Of a stretch of 64,000 nucleotides of DNA, positions 17,701 through 25,753 are shown piece by piece. How positions within the stretch are numbered: the first letter of the stretch is position 1; every line of letters begins with the position of its first letter. Position numbers and translations under genes: made by a program. Source of the DNA: Chryseobacterium indologenes (GTDB lineage: Bacteria; Bacteroidota; Bacteroidia; Flavobacteriales; Weeksellaceae); NCBI GenBank assembly GCA_001013295.1, contig LAZY01000015.1:18062-82061 (forward strand). Reading direction: 5' to 3'. The notes beneath the pieces were generated by a model. That model made no database searches. It was not told where the DNA came from and worked only from the letters and a program-made list of their open reading frames with translations.

Positions 17701-19842
17701 ACAAAGAGTATCACAGGAGGTTCAGCAGAAGTTCAGGCGACAAAGACACTTTCAGCATTAAGAGCAGAAGTTCAAGCACTGCAGGAAGAATTTGATCAAA
17801 CGGAAGTTAAATCAAAGAGGTGGTATGAATTGCAAAAAGATATTGCGCAAAAAAATGCATATATAGATTCTCTTACTAAAAAAGACAAGACCCCAAAAGA
17901 TAAAGCATCACGACTTACAGGAACTCAAAAGGATTTTGTTAAAGATTTGGATGCAGCAAATAAGGACCGTTTATCAGCAATTGAAGATAATTTTGCAAAG
18001 GGTAAAATATTAGAAGATCAGTTTATAAAAGAAAGTCTTGCAAGTAATATCAAATATTTTGATGCAAAAATTGCTTATCTGAAAAAAGGAAATGCTGAAG
18101 AACGTAAACAAGTAGCTCAAGCAGGATATGATAAAGCGAAAATGGAAAGAGAAGCGAATGATAAATTGTTCGCACTATCTAAAAAAGCAGTTGATGATAA
18201 GCTGAAAAATGAAGAATACGGAAACCAGAAAAGAAAAGATCAGGTTTTAAATAATCCCTATTCAACTGAATTGGAAAAACTTGATGCAGAAAAGAAGTTT
18301 TCAGAAGAAAGTCTTGCAACCCAGACTAAATATAATCTTGATATGTTATTTCTTCAAAGCCAGTACGGAAAAAAATCTGTTGAAGAAATGAATGCCTTGT
18401 ATCGGACATTGGAGGAAAAACAGGAAGAGGAAAACAGGAATTCAAAAGAATATCGAATTAAAGTAACCAGAATTTCCTTTAATGTTTCCGATAATTTAGC
18501 GGATGATATAACAAATGCAAACGAAATAGCAGCTGCAGGTGATCGAAAACTTATTATTCAGAGCAAAGAACTTACTAATGCTCAGAAAAAAATTGAGCTT
18601 GACAAAATTGCTGCAAGACTAGAACTGCAAAATACTAACACTGAGTTAGGAAACGTAGTTGCAAAAATCAGTCTTTTAGAAAATGAAATGACGGTTCGTG
18701 AACTCACTAATGATGAGATGAGGGAGTACAACCGTCTATTAAAAGAAAGACAGGTTTTAGAGGGTAAAAAAGCACAAGCAGAACAAAATTCAACAGATGC
18801 CGGTGCAGCGTTACCTTCCGGATCTGGAATTCCAGGTTCTGGGGTTTCTGGTCTAGCATCTTCACTGACAAAATCAATTGCCGGGAAAGATGGGAAAATT
18901 ATGATCGGTGATAAGGATTATTCAGAACAGGCCGGATATGCAATTGCTCAAGCCTTTGATATGGCACAACAATCAATGAATTCTTATTTCGATGCAGAAA
19001 GAAACCGAATTGAACAGAGTAAGCAATTAGCCTATGAAAGAATTGATTTAGAGACTAAACAGCAAATGAGGTTCGCTCAATCTTCTGCTGAACGTGAAAG
19101 AATTGAAAAAGAAGCAGCTGAAAAGAAAAAGAAAGCTGATAAGGAAGCCGGGGAAAAATTAAAGAAAACCAAAAAAGCTGAAGCAAAGATTGCATTTCTG
19201 ATGCAATTAGCAAACATCTGGTCAACTGTTTGGAGTATAGGGAACCCGATTGCAGCTGCAATATTAGGGGCTGCATTATCAGTAATGGCAGGTGTACAAT
19301 ATGCATCCACGGTCAAAGGAATTGACAGCACTCAATATAAACGAGGTGGTAAATTTTTAGGAAGTGGAGGAAAATTAAATGGTCCTTCACATTCCGACGG
19401 AGGTATGCCGGTATACGATCCCGTTACGGGTGATAAGGTTGCAGAAATGGAAGGGAATGAAGGGATAATTAATGCCAGGTCTATGAGTGATTCAAATACT
19501 TATTCCGTTTCAGGAACTCCTTCACAGATTGCATCAAAAATTAATTCAATTGGCGGGGGCGTTGATTGGGATGGAGGCGCAACAATGAAAAAATATCTTA
19601 ATGGAGGTACTTATTTAGGAAGTAACCTACAAGCACCATTCATTAAGAGTTATTATGAAACAGCAAATTCTGCTGTTGTTTTCGCCGGCAATTCTGAGCG
19701 TTTCGATAGAATAGAAAGTAAAATTGAGGATCTTGCAGATTTACAAAAACAAGAATCAATTAAGAAAGTTTTTGTTTCAGGAAAAGATATTGCTGAAGAT
19801 CAAAAAGACAGACAAAAAAGAACGGAAATTGCGACATTATGA
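14737..19842 (+). CDS. Tail tape measure protein
   Basis: 1701 residues, the longest gene. Residues 1-300 are coiled coil (KWKQLKTLISSGGL, repeated KxETEKLRQE). About 310-600 is the conserved tape-measure domain (TTFLLGYLSFQ, ARMSQNFQNFFKNLR, IVRILPKIASDVDKFAK). Hydrophobic helices cover roughly 645-790. Long charged coiled coils follow to about 1530. The end carries Gly-rich GGKFLGSGGKLNGPSHSDGGMP, seen at the C-terminus of many siphovirus tape measures. It sets tail length; at about 0.15 nm per residue the tail would be near 250 nm, suggesting a long-tailed siphovirus. That length is a family-based estimate. Confidence 0.9.
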   Translation: MANITKIYEVKLQGSGVLIDEMKQVNKEFTSASEKWKQLKTLISSGGLSTAETAKFKAEMAAAKLETERLRQEQIRLKNETIALGNANKQTAGDSAKNKDGITQAKIETEKLRQETIKLKNESLALSNAQKQQAAEQRKAKEETNQSTDAWKKLLAQLNSARNAAKTAGATFGIDSSEFKRAAEISNALDAKVKQIESRLGQFQRNVGNYPGNQMLQGLNENTLQALIKSGFGSIIANQVNLAKERTKELDQQFTLLKNKLSAVRTNATGDLDAIQREIMENRVEAQRLNTEIGRISTEFRNATSMGARMSQNFQNFFKNLRAEITTFLLGYLSFQTAMAKTQELIQNTYELADGVTSLEVELGKAAGGAQKLVDELAKLDTRTKLPELVNMGNIAIKAGVEESDVVGVVSAVDKIKIAFGKDFGEVEKGTEDLVKLINVFEGGRVTEDLMLRTGNAVRTIANESVASVPFLNDFAKRMAGLKGISDIALPAVLGMASGFEQFGQSAETTSTAIVRILPKIASDVDKFAKITKMSREEFSKLLNESPDQALIKVAEALTKDKKGLEDLIASFRDSDLAGKGGAGITSTIGVLGKNADTFQKSIMSAKNAYADTSNITDAFAKKNENLSASMDKLKKGFVDAANNQNFQAFLRGSIALITALGGAIGAIPLFAWYTLVGLLTFAYYENIKALAISIGQTVVYAARTVIGNALITASNVLLRAQTIAIYLANAAWTVLNSTMLYLGTIFPALRTAWINLNLTMLNTPIGYIVAGIAAIGALLVAMSATTEEASEAIRRNGQAIKQTAAEMRVNAEVTRKATEATADSISKFETLTRIIKDNNINLNTRKTALQELINLNPQYLNTLTLENIKTKEGTDLLRKYKDMLLDVAKAKASQQLLDDKQKKIIENELKISELNADLSKRYGKNVGGFTQAKNAITDVIRGYASDLGMGDGDIGKQIINLTNENKKLKEDTDVLLKKVVDNTTKGLTKSITGGSAEVQATKTLSALRAEVQALQEEFDQTEVKSKRWYELQKDIAQKNAYIDSLTKKDKTPKDKASRLTGTQKDFVKDLDAANKDRLSAIEDNFAKGKILEDQFIKESLASNIKYFDAKIAYLKKGNAEERKQVAQAGYDKAKMEREANDKLFALSKKAVDDKLKNEEYGNQKRKDQVLNNPYSTELEKLDAEKKFSEESLATQTKYNLDMLFLQSQYGKKSVEEMNALYRTLEEKQEEENRNSKEYRIKVTRISFNVSDNLADDITNANEIAAAGDRKLIIQSKELTNAQKKIELDKIAARLELQNTNTELGNVVAKISLLENEMTVRELTNDEMREYNRLLKERQVLEGKKAQAEQNSTDAGAALPSGSGIPGSGVSGLASSLTKSIAGKDGKIMIGDKDYSEQAGYAIAQAFDMAQQSMNSYFDAERNRIEQSKQLAYERIDLETKQQMRFAQSSAERERIEKEAAEKKKKADKEAGEKLKKTKKAEAKIAFLMQLANIWSTVWSIGNPIAAAILGAALSVMAGVQYASTVKGIDSTQYKRGGKFLGSGGKLNGPSHSDGGMPVYDPVTGDKVAEMEGNEGIINARSMSDSNTYSVSGTPSQIASKINSIGGGVDWDGGATMKKYLNGGTYLGSNLQAPFIKSYYETANSAVVFAGNSERFDRIESKIEDLADLQKQESIKKVFVSGKDIAEDQKDRQKRTEIATL

Positions 19843-20477
19843 CGTTAACATTTGAGGAATTAAAATTCCAAATCATAGATAAACAGAGGAAAACAGAAAT
19901 AAATAAACTTTTTCACCTCTATTTAAAAGCTGAAACTTACGGGGATATTCTCCGGATAGTAAAATCAGAATCGAATTTCAAGTGGATTCTTCAAAACGGA
20001 TTTAGGGAATTTATTCCCTATTTCCCAACTGAAGAACTGGAAAATGAGAATATATACAGTAGAGAAGTTGAACTTACTGATCAAAATTCAGATATTATTC
20101 TTCTTGCAGGTGCACGCTTAATCTTAAGACAAAGTAAAAACTACAGATGTAGGGTAATTTCTGACGGTGCAAACGCTTCTATTTCAGTAACTGATACAGC
20201 AATGGTTGAAATTGAAACATATGGACGGGGAACAGTAAACGTGTATAGTAGTGGTTGGGGATATGCTTATTTAACAACCCGGAATTATTCCCAAATAAAA
20301 CTTTTCGGAAATGATAATTCAACATTTTATCTTGAAGCATACCAGGATTCAAACATCAATGCGCAGCTTCAACCTAATTCGTATATTTACTACAAGCTTT
20401 ATGATGAAGCAATATTAAACAGTAACACAGGAAATATTTATGGAAAACAAAATGATAAATCACAAATCTTCACTTAA
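19839..20477 (+). CDS. Phage protein with beta-helix-like repeats (212 aa)
   Basis: Starts on an ATGA overlap with the tape measure stop. The first 70 residues are helical; residues about 75-205 show short repeated beta strands (RLILRQSKNYRCRVISD, ASISVTDTAMVEIETYG, QIKLFGNDNSTFYLEAYQDS) as in a right-handed beta helix or a pentapeptide-like stack. Proteins like this are found after tape measures in Bacteroidota prophages; a tail-tip or adsorption role is possible. No catalytic motif seen. Confidence 0.5.
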   Translation: MTLTFEELKFQIIDKQRKTEINKLFHLYLKAETYGDILRIVKSESNFKWILQNGFREFIPYFPTEELENENIYSREVELTDQNSDIILLAGARLILRQSKNYRCRVISDGANASISVTDTAMVEIETYGRGTVNVYSSGWGYAYLTTRNYSQIKLFGNDNSTFYLEAYQDSNINAQLQPNSYIYYKLYDEAILNSNTGNIYGKQNDKSQIFT

Positions 20478-20673
20478 CGATCAAGATAAAAAGGATGCTC
20501 TTCAGATGGCAATTGATGATTTTGAAAAATTTTGCAAATATGCCGGTGTTAATCCTATGCAATTGAAAGTTTGCATTGAAAGAAATAAAAAGCTTTCATA
20601 CGGTCAAATTTCGCAGAAATTAAAAGTTCCAAGAGCAACCGTTAAGGATATTTGCGATCGTTGTATTGGATAA
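20440..20673 (+). CDS. Small HTH protein (77 aa)
   Basis: 77 residues, overlapping the previous gene by 38 bases (a second ATG at 20452 would shorten this). The C-terminal half reads LSYGQISQKLKVPRATVKDICDRCIG, a clear helix-turn-helix with a sigma-70 region 4 / resolvase type flavour. The rest is helical and acidic. A DNA-binding transcription factor at the end of the tail operon, directly upstream of operator copy 5, could be the protein that reads the palindromes; that link is only a suggestion. Confidence 0.6.
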   Translation: MENKMINHKSSLNDQDKKDALQMAIDDFEKFCKYAGVNPMQLKVCIERNKKLSYGQISQKLKVPRATVKDICDRCIG

Positions 20674-20809
20674 TCTTATAAATCAAAAAAAAGGGCAAAA
20701 AAAGGATTCTTAAAATAAAGTTTGTCATTACACTGAATGCTCGAATGTATTCAGGATAATAAATATCTTCTATAAAATCAATAAATTTTTCTTTAATAAT
20801 TTTTTTCAT
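20642..20809 (-). CDS. Possible small membrane protein on the opposite strand (55 aa)
   Basis: On the - strand an ATG at 20809 opens 55 codons ending at TAA 20642-20644, overlapping the 3' end of the HTH gene by 32 bases. The product starts MKKIIKEKFIDFIEDIYYPEYI and has a hydrophobic stretch FILRILFLPFFLIY, a credible transmembrane segment. TATATTTG (20821-20814 on the - strand) is a perfect -7 box but so close to the ATG that the mRNA would be almost leaderless. All other phage structural genes run the other way, so this could be chance. Confidence 0.35.
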   Translation of the reverse strand: MKKIIKEKFIDFIEDIYYPEYIRAFSVMTNFILRILFLPFFLIYKIIQYNDRKYP

Positions 20810-20826
20810 CTTTCAAATATAATAAA

Positions 20827-20853
20827 AAAGTGTACGGAGTTTTCGTACACTTT
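20827..20853. terminator. Bidirectional terminator between tail and head modules
   Basis: Perfect ten-bp stem AAAGTGTACG / CGTACACTTT with a seven-base loop, flanked by A-rich and T-rich tracts on both sides. It ends the tail operon. Its 3' arm overlaps the start of operator copy 5. Confidence 0.75.
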
Positions 20854-20873
20854 ATTGTGTTTTACACCATATC
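20851..20873. promoter_or_regulatory. Palindromic operator, copy 5
   Basis: TTTATTGTGTT and TACACCATATC around T20862: the core GTGTt-t-TACAC and the AT arms are kept with a few changes. A perfect -7 box TATCTTTG lies at 20889-20896, one helical turn further downstream than in copies 1 and 2. It controls the capsid block starting at 20915. Confidence 0.65.
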
Positions 20874-20888
20874 AATGATTTATTAAAA

Positions 20889-20896
20889 TATCTTTG
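20889..20896 (+). promoter_or_regulatory. -7 box for the capsid module
   Basis: TATCTTTG matches TAnnTTTG; the ATG of the protease gene follows 18 bases later. No TTG is found at the usual -33 distance, so activation by a protein bound at copy 5 is possible. Confidence 0.6.
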
Positions 20897-20914
20897 TAAC
20901 TGATTAACAGAGGT

Positions 20915-22066
20915 ATGAAAACAATTCCAATTTTTAACTACAATGTAAGAAACACCGGTGAAAGGCTTGATGTTTTCATTGATGGAACTATTGTAGATGC
21001 AGAAACGCAGGAAATTTGGAAAGAATGGTTTAATGATGATACATCCGTATCGTTCAAGTCATTTAGAACCGAAATTCTTAATTCCGGATTAAAAAACATT
21101 CGTATAACAATCAATTCATTTGGTGGGCAAATCGGCGATGCTATGGCAATGCATGATTTCATTAAGCAACTAGAAAATGAAGGGTATGCAATTGAAACGA
21201 TTGGTATGGGGATGATCTGTTCAGCTGCAACTTATGTTTTATCGGCTGCAAAGAATTCTAAAATTTCCCCGAACTCCTGGTATATGATTCACAATGTTTC
21301 AGGATTTGCATGGGGTGATGTTAATAAAGTTGAAAGACAGGCGAAAAATCTCAGAAGTTTCAATAATAACGTTCGTGATTACTATGCAAATTTGACCGGG
21401 AAAACCGCCAATCAAATTACCGAATGGATGGATGCAGAAACATGGTTCACAGGGAAACAAGCTGTTGAAAATGGATTTGTAGCAAAAACAACTGATGAAA
21501 AAGAAGAATTCAAACCGATCAATTCAGCAAGTTGGAATTTTAAGAATGCAAATGCATTAAATGCATTAAACGCTTTTAATTCTATTGCCAACAGATCGCA
21601 ACCTCTAATTAATAATATCGACAATTTAAACGAAAATGATATGAGTAAATTAACAGATGCCATTGTAAACGCTTTTAAAGTGCTGAATTTGGTACCAAAT
21701 GAAAAGGGTGATAAAACGGAGCCTTTAACTGTTGAAAATCTTACATCGGCTTTAAACAGTGCTTTGAAAGATGTTGATCTTGAACCAAAGGCACCAACCG
21801 ATGAACAAGTAAATACCGCTGTTGCAAATTATTTCAAGGATGGAATGCCTGAAAATATGACTACTCAAATTGCAGAAGTCGTTAAAACTGCTGCACCGGC
21901 TGAAAACTTTAAAGATTCTGAAGATTTCAAAAAGTTTGAAAACAGAATTAAGGATATTGAGGATAAAGCAGCCAAAAATTTCGGACAAGCAAAGCCAGTT
22001 CAGAATTCTAACAGTAACAATCAAGAATCCAAGTACGAAAAAGAAGACATTGGATGGGGTGAATAA
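20915..22066 (+). CDS. ClpP-type prohead protease with C-terminal scaffold domain
   Basis: 383 residues. The N-terminal 200 residues are an S14 protease: TINSFGGQIGDAMAMHDFI, nucleophile Ser103 in MICSAATY, His126 in YMIHN and Asp173 in MDAETW. The C-terminal 140 residues are helical and charged and look like a fused scaffold; an in-frame ATG at 21641 (residue 243, MSKLTDAIVNAF) could start a separate scaffold product as in lambda C/Nu3. The protease matures the capsid and removes scaffold. It stands before the decoration and major capsid genes, the normal order. Confidence 0.88.
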   Translation: MKTIPIFNYNVRNTGERLDVFIDGTIVDAETQEIWKEWFNDDTSVSFKSFRTEILNSGLKNIRITINSFGGQIGDAMAMHDFIKQLENEGYAIETIGMGMICSAATYVLSAAKNSKISPNSWYMIHNVSGFAWGDVNKVERQAKNLRSFNNNVRDYYANLTGKTANQITEWMDAETWFTGKQAVENGFVAKTTDEKEEFKPINSASWNFKNANALNALNAFNSIANRSQPLINNIDNLNENDMSKLTDAIVNAFKVLNLVPNEKGDKTEPLTVENLTSALNSALKDVDLEPKAPTDEQVNTAVANYFKDGMPENMTTQIAEVVKTAAPAENFKDSEDFKKFENRIKDIEDKAAKNFGQAKPVQNSNSNNQESKYEKEDIGWGE

Positions 22067-22078
22067 AAATCAAAAATT

Positions 22079-22459
22079 ATGACAGGATTTGAAAATAACG
22101 AAGTATTGCAAACCGGCCTTTGTGGAGGTTGTGACTGCATTGGATTTGATGCCAAACTAACCTACGTTGTTGATGCAACTGCTAAAACCGCAAAGGTTAC
22201 AGATGCTTCAACATATGGTGCGGGTGATGGCTTATTGAGTATTAATGTTCATGTTTCCGATAAAAACGGAAAACAGAAACATGGCCATGTTGGTACCGAT
22301 GGAACAGAAGCGACAATCAATATTGCTGAACTGGATTTATCAAGTATTGATATTACTGCAACAGTGGTAACTGAGAAAGGGTGTAAAGCGGATTTAGGTA
22401 TTTACAAAATTGGAAGTGTGGCTCTTACCGGATCGCTATTATATAAAAATAATCAATAA
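22079..22459 (+). CDS. Possible capsid decoration protein (126 aa)
   Basis: 126 residues between protease and major capsid, the position of gpD-like decoration genes. N-terminal CGGCDCIGFDAKLTY, then regular beta strands (TYVVDATAKTAKVTD, GLLSINVHVSDKNGK, SIDITATVVTEKGC). The CxxCxC cluster may bind metal or form disulfides on the particle. Family not recognised; role from position. Confidence 0.5.
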   Translation: MTGFENNEVLQTGLCGGCDCIGFDAKLTYVVDATAKTAKVTDASTYGAGDGLLSINVHVSDKNGKQKHGHVGTDGTEATINIAELDLSSIDITATVVTEKGCKADLGIYKIGSVALTGSLLYKNNQ

Positions 22460-22479
22460 CCAAGATTAAAAAAAAGATT

Positions 22480-23502
22480 ATGTACGAAAAATTTATGGTC
22501 GGGCCGGAAAGTTACTTCGATTTGTTGGTAAAACCTCATTTCGCAGATATGCTTCCAGATGGTCCAGTAATGGGAACTCTTGGCGAATTTACATTAATGG
22601 ATGATGTTTCAAGCAAGAGAAAAATTGTTGAAATTTTGGGTCAACAAAATATCCTAAAAAGAAGGGATGCATCTTGTAACCCTCAATTCTCGCCTGTTGG
22701 TAGAGCTTCTATCAGATATATCGAAACTGATGAGGTTTACGCAGGTACGAAAGTTTGTGACAACGAATTCTATAAAGGTTGTCTTGCTGATTACAGAAAT
22801 AAAGATCCAAAGTTCAGAGACTTCATTATGAAATTCTTCCTGAATGCGATTAAAATGGACGTTGTTTCAAATGCTTATTTCGGGGATATTTCCAGAGCAA
22901 ACGATCCGAATGGTTATTGGAGTTGGAACGTATTTGATGGAATCTTCAAAAAATACGCAGGATTCATCAACGACGGAACAATTAAAGCAAGTCAAACAAC
23001 TGCCTTTAATTCCGGAGAACTTACACCGGTAGAAGGTAAAGATTACCTTCATTGGGCTTACAAAAACCAGGATGATTATTTATCATTCATGCCAGATGCA
23101 GCCAAAGCATTCTATGTATCAAAAAGCATTTTTGATGCTTATGAAGATTTCTTGATCGCAACAGGCGCACAGGGAGGAAACATTATCAATTATCAGAACG
23201 GCTTTAAGAAATTAAAGTATAAAGGAATTGATGTATTGGTGGAGCCTACATGGGAACCAATCCTTAAAGCTCTTAACGGTGGTGTTACGGCACATGCGTG
23301 TATATTGACAATCAGAGGAAACTTTGTATTTGCAACGGATAAATCATACGGAGAAGATACTCCACAAGGTGTAAAATCTTTATTGGTTTGGTACAGTTAC
23401 GACGAGCTTACTTGGAAATATGCTAATTTCTTAAAAGCTGGTACAGGGATCGCATATCCGGAACATACTGTTTTCGGTATGACAAACATCGCACAAAACT
23501 AA
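22480..23502 (+). CDS. Major capsid protein
   Basis: 340 residues with the profile of HK97-fold capsids of Bacteroidota phages: an N-terminal arm, then DVSSKRKIVEILGQQNILKRRDASCNPQFSP, an extended E-loop region, a helical P-domain (DFIMKFFLNAIKMDVVSNAYFGD) and an A-domain ending in RGNFVFATDK and the C-terminal strands. It follows the protease and decoration genes with a 20-base gap. The coat has no separate delta domain; the scaffold is supplied by the protease gene. Identification is by context and overall pattern. Confidence 0.82.
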   Translation: MYEKFMVGPESYFDLLVKPHFADMLPDGPVMGTLGEFTLMDDVSSKRKIVEILGQQNILKRRDASCNPQFSPVGRASIRYIETDEVYAGTKVCDNEFYKGCLADYRNKDPKFRDFIMKFFLNAIKMDVVSNAYFGDISRANDPNGYWSWNVFDGIFKKYAGFINDGTIKASQTTAFNSGELTPVEGKDYLHWAYKNQDDYLSFMPDAAKAFYVSKSIFDAYEDFLIATGAQGGNIINYQNGFKKLKYKGIDVLVEPTWEPILKALNGGVTAHACILTIRGNFVFATDKSYGEDTPQGVKSLLVWYSYDELTWKYANFLKAGTGIAYPEHTVFGMTNIAQN

Positions 23503-23515
23503 AAAACTAACCTTA

Positions 23516-23538
23516 AACATAGTGTAATACACCATGTT
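23516..23538. promoter_or_regulatory. Palindromic operator, copy 6
   Basis: AACATAGTGTA and TACACCATGTT around A23527, lying 13 bases after the capsid stop and 20 before the tail-tube ATG. The outer arms AACAT/ATGTT changed together and still pair, a compensated change that supports selection for symmetry. No TAnnTTTG box follows. Confidence 0.72.
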
Positions 23539-23558
23539 TATTTTAAAACATACAAACT

Positions 23559-24128
23559 ATGCTTTGCGTAACATTAAAATCATATACTGCACCATGTTCT
23601 TCTACAACAGGAGGTGTTTCTGATATGTGGGTATTTGACCCTTCAGATTTCAACTGGACTCAAGATGCTGCTTCTAAAAGTTATACTGCAGTTGCATTAA
23701 GAGACGGAGCCACTATTGACGATGGTGGACGTATGTATCCATTAAAGTTTCAAAGAAAAGAAGCTGAATTCAAATTTAAACATACTCTAAACGGGTGTTC
23801 AGTTAAATACGAATTTGATATTGATGCACAACTTCCGAATCTTTCACAGGAATTGACAAACTATTTATCAAGCCTTGATGCTGCCGGATGTTGCTGTGGT
23901 CTTGGTCTTGTGATCAGATTGTATTCTGGAAAAATCTTTGTTATTGGTGAAAGATACGTTAACGCTAAATCAATTCCATATTTTGAAGTTGTCATGAATG
24001 GAACTGAAGGCGGATCTGGTAGAAAAATGGAAGACTTCAACGGAGCTAAAGTAATGTTCAAGGCTGAATTCGGAAGAATGGCAAATGAATTCACTGGCGA
24101 TATTTCCGTGATCGAGGCTTTTCAGTAG
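23559..24128 (+). CDS. Putative major tail (tube) protein
   Basis: 189 residues, beta-rich: TLKSYTAPCSSTTGGVSDMWVFDPSDFNW, RKEAEFKFKHTLNGCSVKYEFDIDAQL, and a C-terminal SIPYFEVVMNGTEGGSGRKMEDFNGAKVMFKAEF. A CCC triplet lies at about 114-116. Size, beta content and the terminal EVVMNGTEGGSG region fit tail-tube proteins of Bacteroidota siphoviruses. It has its own operator (copy 6), as expected for a highly expressed virion protein. Confidence 0.65.
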   Translation: MLCVTLKSYTAPCSSTTGGVSDMWVFDPSDFNWTQDAASKSYTAVALRDGATIDDGGRMYPLKFQRKEAEFKFKHTLNGCSVKYEFDIDAQLPNLSQELTNYLSSLDAAGCCCGLGLVIRLYSGKIFVIGERYVNAKSIPYFEVVMNGTEGGSGRKMEDFNGAKVMFKAEFGRMANEFTGDISVIEAFQ

Positions 24129-24186
24129 GTGGTGATTCACATAAAAAAATCTTTCAAAAAACCTTTGACAAAACATTTATCTAATT

Positions 24187-24411
24187 ATGTTTTCAATTAA
24201 AGAAAAATATAAAAAAAAGGTAGTCGGATTTAACGGTTCGGCTACCCCTTTAGGAGAAAGAACGGATTTACTTGAATTAGCAGAAATCGCAGTAAGAAGC
24301 AATGATCCGAGTTTACTAATCGTATTCAAAAAAGTTCCAACTGAAGAAGATGTAAAAGCTGAAAAAGAAAAACAATTCTTCCAAGAACCTGAAACAAATG
24401 AAAAGTCCTAA
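24187..24411 (+). CDS. Phage protein of unknown function (74 aa)
   Basis: 74 residues between the tail tube and portal genes, overlapping the portal start by 14 bases. Basic N-terminus (FSIKEKYKKKVV), then PLGERTDLLELAEIAVRSNDPSLLIVFKK and an acidic tail. Often seen before portal genes in related prophages, as far as I can judge from the context; no known fold. Confidence 0.5.
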   Translation: MFSIKEKYKKKVVGFNGSATPLGERTDLLELAEIAVRSNDPSLLIVFKKVPTEEDVKAEKEKQFFQEPETNEKS

Positions 24412-25753
24412 TTCAAATACAGAAAAAATTTATTCAAACGTGGCTACGCTTGATGTTAAAAATCCGATTCCCTTTGAGCCTTCAGGGGAATCTTCTGTTT
24501 TCCATTTTAATAAGCGAAATAAGGGATATTTACCATTTCTTGACAGTAAGGATAATTTCTTTCAGTTATTACTTGAGGCAAAAATTTCTTCTCCTACAAA
24601 TAACGGTTGTATTGATAGTAAAACGAATTTCTGCATAGGAAAAGGAATGTTTATCAAAGATGGTACTGAAAACCCAGAATTTGAAGAGTTCAGGAAACGG
24701 GTAAATAAAAAAGGGCAAAGCCTGGATAAAGTAGTACGATCAATTTTTGACAATCATTTTACTGCAGGGAATAACTTCATTGAAATAATCCGGGGGCAAA
24801 TTGGCAATAAAAAATCAATGTTGATAATAAACAGGTCATTTTTAGAATGCCGTTTATCCTGGCCGAACGATGATGATATTTGCGAATCAGTTTTTATTTC
24901 AAAAGAATTTCGCAGAAGAACAGCCTGGAACCTTGAACAGTCAAAAGCTGTTGAGCTGCCAATATATTACGGTGATAAGGATATGACTTGGTTTAAAAGC
25001 GATGCCGGTACCGAACATTGTATTATTCATGTTAAAAACTCAATGCCCGGTTATGACTATTACGGTATGCCAAGCAATATTTCTTCTTTGCCACATCAAT
25101 TGTTAGAGTATAAACACGCTCGATATAACATTGATATTATTGATAATAATATGGTGCCTGGTGGAATATTAACCATTGATGGAAATGTTTCTCAGGAAGA
25201 AGGAAAAAAGATTGCAAAGGATGTTATCAATTCATATACAGGAGACGGAAAAAGAGGACGTGTTGCGGTCGTAACAGGTAAGGACATTTCAAAGTCAACA
25301 TTTCACCAATATGAAACACAGCAGGAAGGATCTTATTTGAAACTTGATGAAAGTATTTCCAGAAAAATTGTTGATGCTAATAATTGGGATAAATCTTTAT
25401 TCGGCCAACATGCTGAATCTTCAGGAATGGGGAACGGCGGTTTCGCTTATTTATCTGCTGTTTTTGATACTAAAAACAAAACTGTAATTGAACCGGCTCA
25501 GGAGCTTATAAGACAGGATTTTTTAAACCCATTTTTTGAACTTTATGATGATTGGATGGGAACGAATTTCAGCGATTTGGAATTATCATTCAGGACGGTT
25601 TCACCGGCTTCATTCATTGGAGAAATTGACGTTAACTCTTGTTTAACCAAAAATGAAGGAAGATCAATTTTAGGTCTTCCAGAACTTGAGGATAAAACGA
25701 AAGGTAAAGAAATGATTACAACCGAAAAAAATAAAAAAGATGTACCGTCCTAA
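24398..25753 (+). CDS. Portal protein
   Basis: 451 residues matching phage portal family PF04860. Signatures are the N-terminal helical part, HCIIHVKNSMPGYDYYGMPSNISSLPHQL around residue 205-233, followed by EYKHARYNIDIIDNNMVPGGIL, VTGKDISKST and a C-terminal helix set. The portal ring is the DNA gate at the capsid vertex and the motor docking site. It overlaps the upstream gene by 14 and the downstream gene by 14 bases. Confidence 0.87.
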   Translation: MKSPNSNTEKIYSNVATLDVKNPIPFEPSGESSVFHFNKRNKGYLPFLDSKDNFFQLLLEAKISSPTNNGCIDSKTNFCIGKGMFIKDGTENPEFEEFRKRVNKKGQSLDKVVRSIFDNHFTAGNNFIEIIRGQIGNKKSMLIINRSFLECRLSWPNDDDICESVFISKEFRRRTAWNLEQSKAVELPIYYGDKDMTWFKSDAGTEHCIIHVKNSMPGYDYYGMPSNISSLPHQLLEYKHARYNIDIIDNNMVPGGILTIDGNVSQEEGKKIAKDVINSYTGDGKRGRVAVVTGKDISKSTFHQYETQQEGSYLKLDESISRKIVDANNWDKSLFGQHAESSGMGNGGFAYLSAVFDTKNKTVIEPAQELIRQDFLNPFFELYDDWMGTNFSDLELSFRTVSPASFIGEIDVNSCLTKNEGRSILGLPELEDKTKGKEMITTEKNKKDVPS

